DNA of 64,000 nucleotides from Hyposmocoma kahamanoa. Taxonomy: Eukaryota; Arthropoda; Insecta; Lepidoptera; Cosmopterigidae. The stretch is from NCBI RefSeq assembly GCF_003589595.1, contig NW_020653713.1:6548691-6612690 (forward strand), given 5' to 3'. The notes beneath the pieces are model-generated. The model ran no database searches, had not been told where the DNA came from, and saw only the letters and a list, made by a program, of their open reading frames with translations. The translations under genes and the position numbers were made by a program. Positions 22,408-33,859 of this stretch are shown here, in pieces; the stretch's first letter is position 1; the number at the start of each line of letters is the position of its first letter.

Positions 22408-22548
22408 ATACATAGACTAGCAAATGAGCAGTATGAGCCACCGGAGAACCGCGAAGACACTTTTCGCTTTACAAAAATGCTATTCGTGCAACTAAGGGAA
22501 AAGCTAATGTCCGCTTAAGTACGTCTTAAATCAATGTTTAAATTAAAT

Positions 22549-22583
22549 AAGACACCCTTAATACAATGTATTAAGGGTGTCTT
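22549..22583. repeat. Perfect 17-bp palindrome with 1-base centre
   Basis: AAGACACCCTTAATACA, one A, then the exact reverse complement followed by TTT. Confidence 0.9.
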
Positions 22584-23055
22584 TTGCATTTTATTAGTAT
22601 TGGTTTAAGCATTACATTAGCATTGGTTTAAAACGGCATTTGGAAGTAATTTGATTGGCATAAGTCTACTGCGCTCTGGTTTCGGCGCATCACAATTCCT
22701 TAAATTATTTGCATATTTGGTATAATGGTATAACAAATTGCATTATTTAATTGGAAAATCAATTTTCTAACTGAATAATACTCATTCTTAATATATTCGC
22801 TCAAGGTTTCGTGAATCCGGCTTGCTACGATGTGTTTGACCTTTGTAATTTGACGAAGTAATGTAATAACATTGGTTATTATATTACTATGTTTACAAAT
22901 GATGACCATTTTGGTGCTTCCAATGTGGTGCCCCATTACAACGTCACGTCTCGTATCATTGTACATGATGACCTTGTCATTTATAATGAGTGGGCGCTGC
23001 GTGAGGAGACCACGGTTTGGATTCCCGATAGAATAAATTTGGGATTTGGATCCTC
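22584..23055. other. No recognised feature
   Basis: AT-rich. Overlapping open frames on both strands show no coding character. Confidence 0.4.
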
Positions 23056-23290
23056 AAAAACACATTGTGAAAGAATGCGTCCAGGGAAGTACCACCACCA
23101 TACCTACACCTCCGCCAAGCAGTAATTAAATGTGAGTGTTGTGTTCGGGTGTTGATGGGTAACGGTACTGGTGAAACTATAGCTACAAGGAGACTTGTCA
23201 ACTGATGTCTTGATGACTGGGTACCGGGCGCAGTGGCAATGCCCCTCAGATCTTTGCGATTTAATCATCTAAGTGGTACTGCGGCTGTTA
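23056..23290 (+). repeat. SINE A copy, 3' end cut by a LINE
   Basis: Sense copy from ACACATTGTGAAAGAATGCG to CTGTTAGGCG, where family alignment stops and LINE coding sequence begins. Confidence 0.8.
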
Positions 23291-23692
23291 GGCGCACTAC
23301 TTCAACAATGTACCATGGTGAGTGCTCTGAAGAGCTGTTCAACCTCATCCCCCCTTCCCCGTTCCTGCTCAGAAGCACGCGTGCTGGCCTTCGTAGTCAC
23401 CGTTTCACTACCTGCCGAATTCCATCGCGTACTAAAAGGTTCGGTGGCTCCTTTCTCTGCCGCACGGTTGACAAATGGAACTCCCTTCCGGCACATGTCT
23501 TCCCTCCCTCTTATGATATGGGGTCCTTCAAACGAGGCGTGAAGAGGCATATTGCAGGCAGGCAGGGTGGAGGTGGCTAGTGCAGTGAGGATTTCATCGC
23601 TGCACTAGGTTCCTTCGCGTTTGGATACCACTTTCCACTTAACATCAGGTGGAGTGGAGTCATTTGCCTGTCATGTATAAAAAAAAAAAAAG
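23291..23692 (+). mobile_element. Jockey-like LINE 3' end with poly(A)
   Basis: Open frame from about 23318 reads ECSEELFNLIPPSPFLLRST, then a GLRSHRF...TKRF...SFLCRTV stretch and KWNSLPAHVFPPSYDMGSFK, and stops at 23578-23580. The WNSLPA.VFP.. motif is the conserved C-terminal tail of Jockey/CR1-type ORF2 proteins. A 3' UTR with CATCAGGTGGAGTGGAGTC leads to poly(A) at 23681-23692. AGGC occurs on both sides, weak support for a target duplication. It sits in SINE A, so it is the younger insertion. No RT core is present. Confidence 0.82.
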
Positions 23693-23774
23693 GCATAAAA
23701 TTAGGTCGCTATCGACCCATGTATGAGGCAAACATCAATCAGTCATATAAAGCGTTTATTTATTATTGTTCTAG

Positions 23775-23917
23775 GTGAAACTATGCTGAAACACGTGGCA
23801 GTGTCGCCGCATCGGCAGCGTGCCGATTCGGTCAGCCTGGCCTCGTCGGCCTCTTGCTGTAGTCTTGGCAGTCTCGAGCATCGCCACGACTCTGTCACCG
23901 ATCTTTCGCATCGAACG
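23775..23917 (+). CDS. Candidate internal host-gene exon
   Basis: A 143-nt GC-rich open block bounded by a good 3' splice site (TTTATTTATTATTGTTCTAG) and a consensus donor (ACG|GTGAGT at 23918). It enters in phase 1 (first codon completed by GT) and leaves in phase 0. Encodes ETMLKHVAVSPHRQRADSVS, then LASSASCCSLGSLEHRHDSV and TDLSHRT, a Ser/Arg-rich, probably cytoplasmic and disordered segment. The protein was not recognised. It lies just after the LINE at 23291-23692 but shows no similarity to it. Neighbouring exons are not certain; 30037-30103 has a similar ADSVS motif but its phase does not fit directly. Confidence 0.6.
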
Positions 23918-23919
23918 GT

Positions 23920-24655
23920 GAGTTTTACAGCAGCACTACGACACCTGGCGGGTGTTCAGTTCACAGAGTCATTTCACGCAAAATCCTCTCTGAGTCGGTG
24001 TAGCATGGTCTGTAATTCCTAGGAAATAAAAGAGATTTTTTGTAATCATGATGTAGCAAAACTAAATTTTGCTATACGTTAGAAAAATTCGCATATCGTC
24101 TTAGCTTCTTATAAATTTATTAACCAGTAATATCGCTGGTTTTATTATGTATGACTTGAGAAGCCATTTCGTGTTGGTTGTTACAACCATTACTAATAAA
24201 ATAAATGCGGTAGATGATAGTAGCCACACTCCACATAAGAGGATGACAATGTTTGTATAGAAGTTGTATAATTAATCAAATAGCACATCGCAATGTCGCA
24301 ACGTTTACGCTTTTTTCTCCCATGATCGGACACTTGGTTACTAAATCAATTACGTGTATGAAATAGCGTGCGAGCGGACGTTGCAGTTACATAGACAAAG
24401 GTTCTTGGGTCAGGTGTCGTATAACATCGCAATGGATGGATAAAGAAAGGCTAGTTCTTTGTTTATTATCATTTGTTCTATCGTCTATCAGGTTTAAAGA
24501 TGTGAGATATTTTTTTATTTTCTATTTACGTATCCATTTAATAACAGACTTCAATGGTCTAAACTGGGCAGTGTCGAGGGAATTCTTTTATCTATAGTAA
24601 TGAACAAAAACTTAACATTTCAGTAAAATGAGTGTGTGAACAGCAGGAAAATCAG
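23920..24655. other. Likely intron or intergenic, nothing recognised
   Basis: AT-rich sequence after the candidate donor site. No recognised repeat. Confidence 0.45.
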
Positions 24656-25080
24656 TTTCTTCTGATCAGCATTTGGGAAATATGCCACGTTCCAGACCAA
24701 TCACTCGCAATGACCATCCTCGTCGGCGAGGACGAAGAACCCCTTCCAGCGGCAGCGTCCAATAGCGCCCTGAGGCGAGGTCCGTGCCCGCGCGGCAACT
24801 CTCAACCACGCTACTTAAAATTTTTAACGCTCTTTTGTCCGGAGGCGCAGTCAAGACTATCAGCAGTCAACTGCAAAATATTCTTTAAACAAAAACCAGA
24901 ATGAAGTAGCACATGTGTACATTGCTGCCACAGTGTTCAAGATGGAGTTGCGACTGGCCTGCAGCCAGTAGAGCATCGAGGACGTCTCTGCGCACAATGG
25001 CATAAAAGTCATTGGTACTAGCCTGCTGCGGAAACATGCCTGAGGCACAAAATCTGCAGTAGCCCTTTCAGCATTCTGAA
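24656..25080 (-). pseudogene. Degenerate coding-like region, probably old retroelement
   Basis: GC-higher block with broken frames on the minus strand: a stretch around ASRNSILNTVAAMYTCATSF, then after shifts KRALKILSSVVESCRAGTDL and GRYWTLPLEGVLRPRRRG. It contains several stops. The overall look is of a decayed repeat-derived ORF. No family is assigned. Confidence 0.35.
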
Positions 25081-26892
25081 GACGTTGATATTGAACTCGA
25101 AAAGCTGGCTCCTAGACTATAGGTGTAAAAGACTTGACAGTATGCTCTAAATAATGTGATTTTTATTTGCTTATCACAATGTGCAAACTGCCAGCGCCCT
25201 TCTTTCCCTTTTAATGATTGTTCTAATTTTGGTGTTAAAATTTCTTTCGTGTTTAAGAAGAGTTGATTAAATTTGCATATTGTTCATTGGATGCTTTTGG
25301 TCTGCTGGTTATTACTTCTGTATTGTACTCAGCACTAAAATCCACGATGCTAGTTATAGTAAGCCCATTCTTCTTTTGTACTGGAATATTATTTTACTAT
25401 GTAACGGAATTATTATACAAAAGGAAGCAATTGATAGTTCTTACAATAAGTTACAGTTCTCCGTGTTTCATTTCCTCTTGAAAACAACATAATAATTCTT
25501 GTAATTTTTATAATGTAACAAAGGATTACTATAATGATATACGCATCAAAATAGGCATTTTCCGATTTCACTCTCAACGGCTAATATCTCGACTTCCTCT
25601 TGGCAAATGAAGAATAAAGAGTGATCTAAGTTCTCTTTACCAAGTTACACGTGCGGTCGACAAATGCGTTATCATCGTATTTACGTTTTAATCTTTACGA
25701 ACAAGGTGCTACTCTTGAAATGATCTAGGTGTAAAAGTGACTTGTTAGTACAGTGAACGGATGTAGTAATTTACACAACGATCAATAAATATTTCTTATC
25801 GATATTTTTTTTATTTAGTTACACTCAACAAGAAATTACGTTTGTATTTGTTGATAACATTTGGAAATAACCAGAATATTTGAAATTCTGGAAAAAATTG
25901 AATTGTGAAAATGAGAATTCATAGGATTGCAAGTTGGGTATTGTGTGTAGCCTTTGTTTAATAAAAGATTTTTTAGATTGAAATTTGCAATGAGTATGGA
26001 ATGATACCAAATTCCGTATTTGCCGTCTCCGTTCACGATTTTGGGCAAAAAATAGAAACCCGACATTTTGGTTAAAAACAAAAAAAAAATGGATGGATTG
26101 GGTTTTAACCCTCTGCTTATATATATCTGATTCTGGTGTGGATGTTTAATATGTTCAAATAATTAAACTCCTTAATTGCCATTTGACTTCATCAAGAATT
26201 TATTTATTCAACCATGATATTGATACTCCTATCAAAAAAATTGTTAATTGTATTGAAACAAGATTTCATTCTCATACTTATTGCTTTCCGATTTATGTAA
26301 TTACGTACTTTCAATAACGGTTAGTTTTTATCATTGTGATTAAACTTACGTTCTTTAAACTTTTGTTCAACGGTTAGTAACTATGGACATAAAATGTAAA
26401 TAAGCATTTCTCACGCTACGTCGATATCTTTAATATTTGCATAATTAGGTCCTGACACTAGTTTAAATTCGACTTTTATCGCTTCATTAAGCATTAAATG
26501 TTCAAAATCTATATATACATTTAATTGAATTTATCTTTATCTATTCGAGATGCTACATTAAAATGTTGCGAGTTCATCATTGTTCCCTTACATTAAGTTG
26601 AATACGATATTATTTCAAATGAATTTGAAGTATTCTCTGGCTTATACTCACCTTTATGAGAATTGTTTGACAATGAAACTGTTTCGACATTGTACTCTCA
26701 GCGTTATATTATTGTTAAGCTGAGTGTTGAATATTATATAGCAGAGTTCTAGCATGTTCTAGCGATATCCAACAATGTTCAGGATGCGTGAGGTTATTAT
26801 AACAAATCCCTATTTGCATAGGCTTATGGTCAACAGCAGATTAATATAGGCTGTTGTTGGTGGAGGATATTAAACAGATAAGTGTATGTGTA
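25081..26892. other. Long AT-rich interval, nothing recognised
   Basis: About 1.8 kb without coding-like frames, known repeats or RNA genes. Confidence 0.5.
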
Positions 26893-27145
26893 AGTTCAGG
26901 GAGGTACTGCCACCTAACCTATTTCTGCCGCCATGCAGTAATGTGAGGTGTGAGGTTTTGAAGGGTAAGTTTGCTGGTGAAATCACAAGTACATCAGATT
27001 TGTCAACTTATGTATCAGGGTGACAGGCGCTGTGGCAGTGTCTCTCAGATCTTTGTGAATAGCATTGCAACTGTTATAGATAGCCGTGTCGCTTACCATC
27101 ATGCACACGACTTGTTCGTCCCGGCACTTGGTATCATAATAAAAG
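26893..27145 (+). repeat. SINE A copy
   Basis: Sense copy from GTTCAGGGAGGTACTGCCAC to GGTATCATAATAAAAGTC. The first 40 bases of the family are absent. Confidence 0.85.
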
Positions 27146-27814
27146 TCAACTACGACCTTGGATTCTATATATATGTAACTTAAAAAGCAAACAGCTTCTG
27201 TTCAAAAGTTTCCAAAATTGCTATCATGCACTCAGCCTACACGCATATTAATTAAGGCGACACTGACATTCGATGGCCGACTCAGATAGGCCGATTTCTC
27301 GATTGTTCCCAACCATCTGGTTCCCATCGCGCTTTACTTCGCTAGATAACACAGTATTGTTGCCCGTGCGCACTTAAAATTCGACACAGTTGCAATTACG
27401 TCGTTCATGTTTATCTTTGAGAGTTTAAAAAAATATATTTTTATAACAGAAAGCTATTCAAAATTATAATAATTATTAACATAGATATTCTTTATCCGCT
27501 TTCTCAGTAATGGCACATAAACGCCATTTGTTATACGTTATCGTCGGCTGCGCAAGCGCATAATTTATACTAGACACATGTTTATCATAATCCAGATGTG
27601 GTCGCCTTGTAATAAGGGATTTGGAAATGAGGACTTTGTTTTGATTACATTTTGATCAAGATTGTGTACTGCATTGTATCCGTACTGATTAAGTATTCAT
27701 TACTCAATGTAAGAGTGTTATTTGAAACATTATCACAACAGGATAGTCTTACCACACCGTGACCACGTAAAGCATTATTTAATAGTTTGTTTATTCAAAA
27801 ACCATCATGCGTGC
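27146..27814. other. No recognised feature
   Basis: AT-rich, with no coding-like frame. Confidence 0.45.
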
Positions 27815-28175
27815 GTTAAACGGATCATGGTCACCATCATCGTCAACCTATTGCAGACAGTCTACCCAGTCTAGCCAGCCTATGCCTATGGCTTCTCCCA
27901 ATATGTACCATTTCGCCTGGTCCTCAGCTTTTCGCATCCATATGCTGCCAGCTGCCTTTCGGAGATCGTCACTTCATCTGATCAGCAGTGGTCTTCACTC
28001 AAGAACTCGTTTTCCTAATCGGTTATCAGTCCTTGGACAGATATGGTCAGCACATAGCCACTTCAGCTTGCTTATTCTACCAGCTATGTCGACGACGTTC
28101 GTTCTTTGTCGGATAGCTAATCTTATCCTTCAAAGAAACTCCAAGCATAGATCGCTGAGCTTCTGATGGTGATGA
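27815..28175 (-). mobile_element. RTE-type LINE C-terminal fragment
   Basis: The minus strand reads AQRSMLGVSLKDKI, then after a frameshift RTNVVDIAGRISKLKWLCAD, then DDLRKAAGSIWMRKAEDQAK. The motif order matches RTE reverse-transcriptase tails (LGVSL..RI, RISKLKW, W.R.A.DR). Frameshifts and stops make it inactive. The 119-codon plus-strand frame over the same bases is antisense to it. Confidence 0.8.
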
Positions 28176-28498
28176 GATATAACGTAGAATGTAGATATAG
28201 CTTTTTCCAAGGAATACCTACATATTTTATTTAAAAAATATAGAAAATTCTCTTGAAAAATTGGTACAAAGTGAGTAATTTCGGTTCAAATTACGTGTTT
28301 TTGAGACGTAGTTTTCGAAACTACCATACATAACAGGAATACAAAGTACCTACGACCCTAGCGTATTGTTACTAGATCGTGTCTACTTTATTGAGATTGA
28401 TTAGTTAAAACGTTCGTGTGGAACATTCTCGATACTTAGGTATTGAATGATGCGCAAAAGAAACTGGCCTAAACTAGAATGCTTTTTTATGATACTAA

Positions 28499-28655
28499 CG
28501 GTGGCACAAACAAGTCGTGCGCCTGGTGTTAAGCGACACGCCTGTCCATAACAGTTGCAGTGCCACTCAGGGCTTTAAATCTCAAATGTTGGTAAGTTCT
28601 AAGTGTTTATATATTTTCACCAGCACACTTATCCTTCAAAATGGGAACTAAAAAG
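28499..28655 (-). repeat. SINE A copy, partial
   Basis: Well-conserved first 90 bases (CAAACAAGTCGTGCGCCTGG on plus), then internal deletions. Confidence 0.8.
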
Positions 28656-30036
28656 TGTTAATTTGATAAACGAAAATAAACTTGGCAGAAAAACCGCTTG
28701 ATTTTAATTCCATTTGGCCATGCAAATCGCTCTTAGTGATGAACTTCGACAGCAAAATGGCAATCAAAAGCAGGAAAAATAAGGCACATTTTCTATATTC
28801 ATTGCAAAACCAAAGTTTAAGCTTTTTCTTATTGGGTTTTTGTATTATGATTGCTTATCCAGGGATCCTTGTACAATTCAACAATAGAATTATTTTGAAC
28901 TTTATTTTACGAATACGTAGGAACCGTATTTCTTGTTTGAAGAAACCGAGCCACAATTGTTTTAACAGGTTTTTGCACGTGAAATGACCTCTCAACCTCT
29001 TCAGCTACTATTAAAACGTTCCCACCATAGTCCTAGTTGTCTGACGTTAACTATCATCCCACTTCCATAGTTTTTCTTTAATATTACAGTTAACCTGTGA
29101 GATTGTCGCCCCGCACGCGATGTCTCTATTCATTCATTAACAGCGACTTGGAGTTCTTGATTATCAACCTTATTACGAACACATAAATCATATTAGCGAT
29201 CGTGAAGACTAATGCATGATGGCTTAAGCTTTTGCAACTCCAACCTTATCCTTAAGACATTATAGAATGGATAGCATGGCTCATAGTCATATACATAGTT
29301 CTCTCAGCTGTTCAATACTTCTACACAGTTTTAACGTAACTTTTCAACATTGTATTTTCAACTTTATTCCTAGTGTTTAAGGAACAGTACGCTCAGAATA
29401 AGTTCAGGATACTTTTTTAAATTTTGGCGCCCAACATGTGTCTTCTCTCGCTGGGTATTCTCGTAACAATGGTAATCCGTCTGTGATGCTATGAACTTTC
29501 CCATATGGAGCGTTAATTGTGTAAGAAATTAATATTTTCTAACAAGTGTTAGTTAGCTATACAAGTCTGGAATATAATTAAGTTCTAATTGGCTTTTAAG
29601 TATCAATTACAACTACCCTTGCAACCACCTGCTGGGAACAGACTTATACAGAGAAGGCTTAAGTTTAGGCCAAATTCCAGCACACCGGTTATTTTGAAAT
29701 CTTGATAAACAAGTTAGACAAAACGAATTTTGTTCATACTAAATCTTAATTATGGTAATTGTCACAGACAGACGATGTCCACTGCTAAATTAAACGAAAC
29801 TTTATTAAAGCCTAAAATAAACAACTTGTGCTCTTCTACTTTTGGAATTTCTATCTTATTAATTAGTGGAACAGTCGATGAAGCTTTTTATATGAAGTCA
29901 TAACAATTTTCGCCAAATCTTGGATTATCCTACAACAAAATGGGTAATTAAAATAATATGTACTTGACACTGGGTAGCCTGGTTTAAATCAAAACTCTAT
30001 TATTTATTTACACGTTTGTTCCTTACCGTATCAAAG
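28656..30036. other. No recognised feature
   Basis: About 1.4 kb AT-rich. A 101-codon plus-strand frame (28682-28987) lacks coding character. Confidence 0.45.
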
Positions 30037-30103
30037 TGCTGACAGCGTGTCGAGCACTCCCACGCTCGACGACATGTGCAAGTGCGCGGGCGCAGCGCAT
30101 TGA
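30037..30103 (+). CDS. Possible short coding exon ending in a stop
   Basis: After a plausible 3' splice site (CGTTTGTTCCTTACCGTATCAAAG) a GC-rich frame reads ADSVSSTPTLDDMCKCAGAA, H, stop. It would need an incoming phase-2 junction. The motif and GC content resemble the exon candidate at 23775-23917, hence a possible C-terminus of the same transcript. The phases show that at least one exon would be missing between them. Confidence 0.25.
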
Positions 30104-30372
30104 TGTGAACGGTGCAGGCGATTTTTTTGTGACGCGGTACAAATTCTCATGCATACAGCTAACTTTATGACTGTAGACTACTTAGGTTGTTTCGCTAGTT
30201 GACGGTTATAAATTGTGACAAGGTTATTTTAATTAATATCAACTTCTATTTGAAACAACAAAAATCTCTTATTGCCAGAGAGTCTGAACCTTAACTCTGG
30301 TGACGAAATAGATCAAGCCTATTGATTGTTAACAGTGAACGTAATATTGAGTAATTTTTTTTTATAATATCA

Positions 30373-30598
30373 AGAGACGGGATGAACTAGTCGTGCGTCT
30401 GATGGTAAGCTATACGCTTGTCCATAACAGTTGCAGTGCCACTCAGAGCTTTAAATCACAAAGATCTGACAGGCACTGCCACTACGCCCGTCATTTCATT
30501 TCATTTCACTAGTACCCTTACCCTTCAAAACTGCAACACAGTAATCCTGACATGGCAGTACTTAACTCCTTCACAAGGAGCTCTACTGCTACTAAATT
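30373..30598 (-). repeat. SINE A copy
   Basis: Near full length. It contains a TTTCATTTCATTTCA expansion around 30494. Confidence 0.85.
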
Positions 30599-30940
30599 AG
30601 ATACAGTAGCTACTAAATTGATACAAGTAGTGATGTCCATAGGAAAAATATCGAATTTCATCTGAGAAAATGGATCATGAAAGACGTATAAGAAAAGGCT
30701 GGAACAGTACTTAATTATAATCGATCTGAAATCGGAGCTCCATCACTGCGAAGCTTTGTAGCTTGCTTTTATGACGTTACTTAGATATCAACTAACGGAG
30801 GAACTTTGCAATCCGAAGAAACATATCATCTTTGCTAATAAAGAACTTGTCTCTGTGGTGAAGACACGTCTTTAATTCACTCACTCTGTCATCGCTGAAT
30901 GATGCAAATTTAAACAACGCATCCAAGGTATGATACAATA

Positions 30941-30995
30941 CAGTCGAATTGAGAACCGCTTCCCTTTTCTGAAGTCGGTTAAAAATAAAAATAAA
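30941..30995 (+). mobile_element. LINE 3' tail fragment
   Basis: Reads TACAGTCGAATTGAGAACCG, then TCTGAAGTCGGTTAAAAATAAAAATAAA, the tail also seen at 16945-16995 and 42650-42705. It directly abuts a SINE A copy. Confidence 0.7.
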
Positions 30996-31230
30996 TGTTC
31001 TCCTTGTGGAAGAACTCGTACAAGGAAGTACTGCCACCTTAACTATTTCTGTCGCCAAGTAGTAATGTGCGCATTACTGCGTTTCGGTTTTGAAGCGTGA
31101 AATTACAGGCATATGAGACTTATTAACTTATGTCTCAGGATGACTGGCGCAGTGGCAGTGCTTCTCAGATCTTTGCAATTTAAAGCTCTGAGTGGCACTG
31201 CGTCTGTTCTATCATTTCGTACCACAAAAA
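30996..31230 (+). repeat. SINE A copy
   Basis: From TTCTCCTTGTGGAAGAACTC to ACCACAAAAAAGTAAG. It lacks the AGGCGTGTCGCTTACC block. Confidence 0.85.
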
Positions 31231-31325
31231 AGTAAGACAATAAATAATATTTACGAATATAGTTGAAGTGTCAAATGATTGTCCTATCACCACAATTCTC
31301 ATGGGTGAAATGTCAAAATTACGCA

Positions 31326-31480
31326 ACATTAGCACGGGTTCGGATCCCTGCGGTCGCAGCGGAAGTGAGATGGCACTTCCGGCCATTATCACCGCGGGCT
31401 TTCTAGCTGCGCCCGCGCACCGCATGGTGACGATGGCAGTGAAACGCTATAATCAGGCGCAGTCGCACGGGATGGGATAG
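31326..31480 (+). CDS. Coding-like island, unidentified
   Basis: GC-rich block after CAACATTAG. The plus frame reads TGSDPCGRSGSEMALPAIIT then AGFLAAPAHRMVTMAVKRYN and QAQSHGMG, stop, with a hydrophobic centre. An internal GTGAGA could be a donor. The minus strand is also open for 81 codons, so the direction is uncertain. GGTTCGGATCC could alternatively be a box B of an unrecognised SINE. Confidence 0.25.
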
Positions 31481-31985
31481 TGTGGACGGTGGAAAGTAGT
31501 TTGAGATCCTCTATCTATTTTAATTTCATGACTTATCTTGAGTAACTTTCGCGGTTTGCAATTCAAGTTTACGAATATCCCCTTCGCTCCTTCTTCGTTC
31601 TTAAATTACTATGAAATAGAGTTGCAAATGCACTACACTATTGCAAAAATAATCTTCATATGCTTTTACAAGACTCGCGTTTACAATTTCTTTCTTTTAT
31701 AAATTAAGAACAATTTGTCTTTTCCGTCATTTGTTAATGATTTTATAGTTGGTTATAATATTTTGTTGGTTGGCATAAGTAATTTAGAGAATGCTGGTAT
31801 CAAACTTAATTATACAATACAGCGGAGAAGTAATAAATAAGTAATGAAGCACATGTTGTCACTATCGTAACATAAAAAGGTTGACAAATGAACGCAATTA
31901 CAAACAAACGAAAAAGTTATTAACCCCTAACTTTTGCGTGGAGGAAGAGCACAAGCTTGTAGCTTCCCGAAAAAGAGGAGTGTAA
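31481..31985. other. No recognised feature
   Basis: AT-rich. Confidence 0.45.
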
Positions 31986-32742
31986 GCGCGTTTGCACTGC
32001 ATCCGATTCTTATTTGTTCCGAATCAGAGACAATACACATCTGGAAAACTCTGACCCATGTCGGATGTTTAGTCTTAGTGCTTGTGCACTAAGTCCGATT
32101 CCAATCCAAGAAAATATAAATATCGCTTGTATCTACAAGGTCATTTTATCTCCGACGACACTTCGGACCGTCATTTCTCGGATTGTGAACTGGACCCCGA
32201 TTCAGAACTTTTCGATATCTTAACCGAGTCGTTCGATTGAATATCCTTTTCGAATCGAAGGGCGCTTACCGAGCTATTCAGAACATTCGAGTTAAAACGT
32301 TCTATTCGGATTAGGATACGATATCGTTATCCAACAAATAAGAAAAATTAAATCCGTTTATATACATTTCAAGACTTTAAAGGCTTGAAATATAGGAATG
32401 CATGATTGAATTGAATAAAATCCAGATTTTATTTAAAATAATAAAAGATTTCCATATTACATTCTTGCTTTGTAAACAATAGGACGTTCGGTAACTTTCA
32501 TTCGATAATTGTGTTCTGAATAACGTTTGTAGCTTTGGTCGGTCGAGAAGTACGAGTAATCGTATGAGAGTGACGTCATTTCGGTTCGGTTTCGAATACG
32601 ACAGTTTGACGTTCGATTCGGTTATTGTGAATAAAAATCTAAAGAAATCACACGACATCTGATCCGATCGGTCGGCAACAGAGTTATCGTAAGGTTCTGA
32701 ATCGACCTGCTGATACGAATTGGACGTAGTGCGCAAGCGCTC
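31986..32742. mobile_element. TIR-bearing non-autonomous element, imperfect ends
   Basis: The left end GCGCGTTTGCACTGCATCCG is mirrored by the right end (reverse strand GAGCGCTTGCGCACTACGTC) with indels. The interior is rich in TCCGATTCG/CGAATCGGA-type words and has no transposase frame. Flanks are TAA left and TTA right, so no clean duplication is shown. Likely an old MITE. Confidence 0.5.
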
Positions 32743-33065
32743 TTATAAGTTTGAAGCCTTCGTCTGTGTATACCTGTGGACTGCCTGCCTGTAAGTTTGA
32801 CTTGAAACTTCATATACTATGGAAATCCGGTGACATTACAAAATATAACTTTGACCTGACGTGCAACCAGTACAATCTGCAGATTACCTCAACTACTGAC
32901 AGGGAATCATCTTTAATCTCGACACCTTATTTAGTTTACGGATAGTGTCATTCATTATAGATCAACATAATTGTAATATAATTTGTTGTTTTTTATGAAA
33001 CGTCTCTTATTTTTGCTAAGCGCCTCGTAAATGATCAAATAAACCATCAAACAAGTTTGACGAAC

Positions 33066-33129
33066 TTTTTTTTTTTTTTGACGGGAGAAAATCTTTATGG
33101 ATACCCCTGAGCCCAGGGAGACTCAGGTG
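33066..33129 (-). mobile_element. Tiny 5'-truncated LINE insert with 15-bp TSD
   Basis: Target duplication AAGTTTGACGAACTT at 33053-33067 and 33130-33144, identical. On minus the insert reads CTGGGCTCAGGGGTATCCAT, then AAAGATTTTCTCCCGTCA and poly(A), a known type of lepidopteran LINE terminus. About 62 bp long. The long exact duplication implies target-primed reverse transcription and a fairly recent event. Confidence 0.85.
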
Positions 33130-33512
33130 AAGTTTGACGAACTTGCCGGTAGTTCACACTCCGTCATCTCCTTGTACAGGTCATACGTACCGTGCTATAC
33201 CTACTTAATACAATGAGCCATATAATCTCTTTGTCATTTATGTAATGAGCAAGAATACAGATAAAGCATTTCTAGCATGTATTATTAAGTCTTATTTCTT
33301 ATCTACGTATTAAGAAAAAATGTACCTAAGTAAAAATGGCTGAAATTCAGAGAAAAATATACCCACGATAATTTGTTAAAAGTAATATTGCGCACATGAC
33401 GTTATGACTATACGGAATCTCGCAAGGTGAATGGATAGGCGAAAACTAAGTTTGATTTAACAGACATGCCAGCATACCGTCAAAAGTGTTTGTCAAACAC
33501 GCCGTCAATTTA

Positions 33513-33687
33513 GGGTCGTATTCCAGAACTCTACTCAATGGTCAAGTCAGGATTTGAGTACGGTTTAAAGCACTCGAAATCATACTCAAGTCCCTTCCAT
33601 TAGGGTCGTATTTCCAGTGCTTGAAATCATACTCGAGTCTGCTCAAATCCTGACTTAAGCATTGAGTACAATTCTGAAATACGACCC
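33513..33687. mobile_element. PIF/Harbinger-like foldback MITE, GGGTCG family, copy 1
   Basis: 175 bp. The ends GGGTCGTATTCCAGAACTCT and its inverted counterpart span much of the element, so it can fold almost end to end. Direct TTA lies at 33510-33512 and 33688-33690. An internal duplicate of the terminus (AGGGTCGTATTTCCAGTGCT) sits near the centre. Confidence 0.9.
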
Positions 33688-33859
33688 TTAGATTTCCATC
33701 AAACACGTAGATTATTTGACAAACACATCAAACACGACCGCAGACGATCAAAAAGTTTGACAAACACGTAAAATTTGGCAAATTGTTTGATCGTTTACGG
33801 AGCGCTTTACTGTTTATAACCACTTCACGGTCAATCTCAGCACTTTTGACGTATGCAAG

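Larger units (their letters stand above)
33017..33809. mobile_element. TIR element carrying two nested insertions
   Basis: The left end AAGCGCCTCGTAAATGATCA and the inverted right end TGATCGTTTACGGAGCGCTT match at most positions. TA flanks both. Inside are repeated TTTGACAAACAC words, a poly(T)-headed retroinsert with 15-bp target duplication (33066-33129) and a TTA-flanked MITE (33513-33687). Confidence 0.55.

Noticed and set aside
3228..24775. Shared 16-mer CTCAGGGCGCTATTGG between 3.2 kb and 24.8 kb as evidence of a common repeat
   Set aside because: The match does not extend into its flanks, and one 16-base match is expected by chance at about this window size.
27807..28166. 119-codon plus-strand ORF as a host gene
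   Set aside because: It is antisense to an RTE-type reverse-transcriptase fragment on the minus strand.
32377..32736. 119-codon minus-strand ORF as a gene
   Set aside because: It lies within the TCCGATTCG-rich TIR element and shows no coding character.
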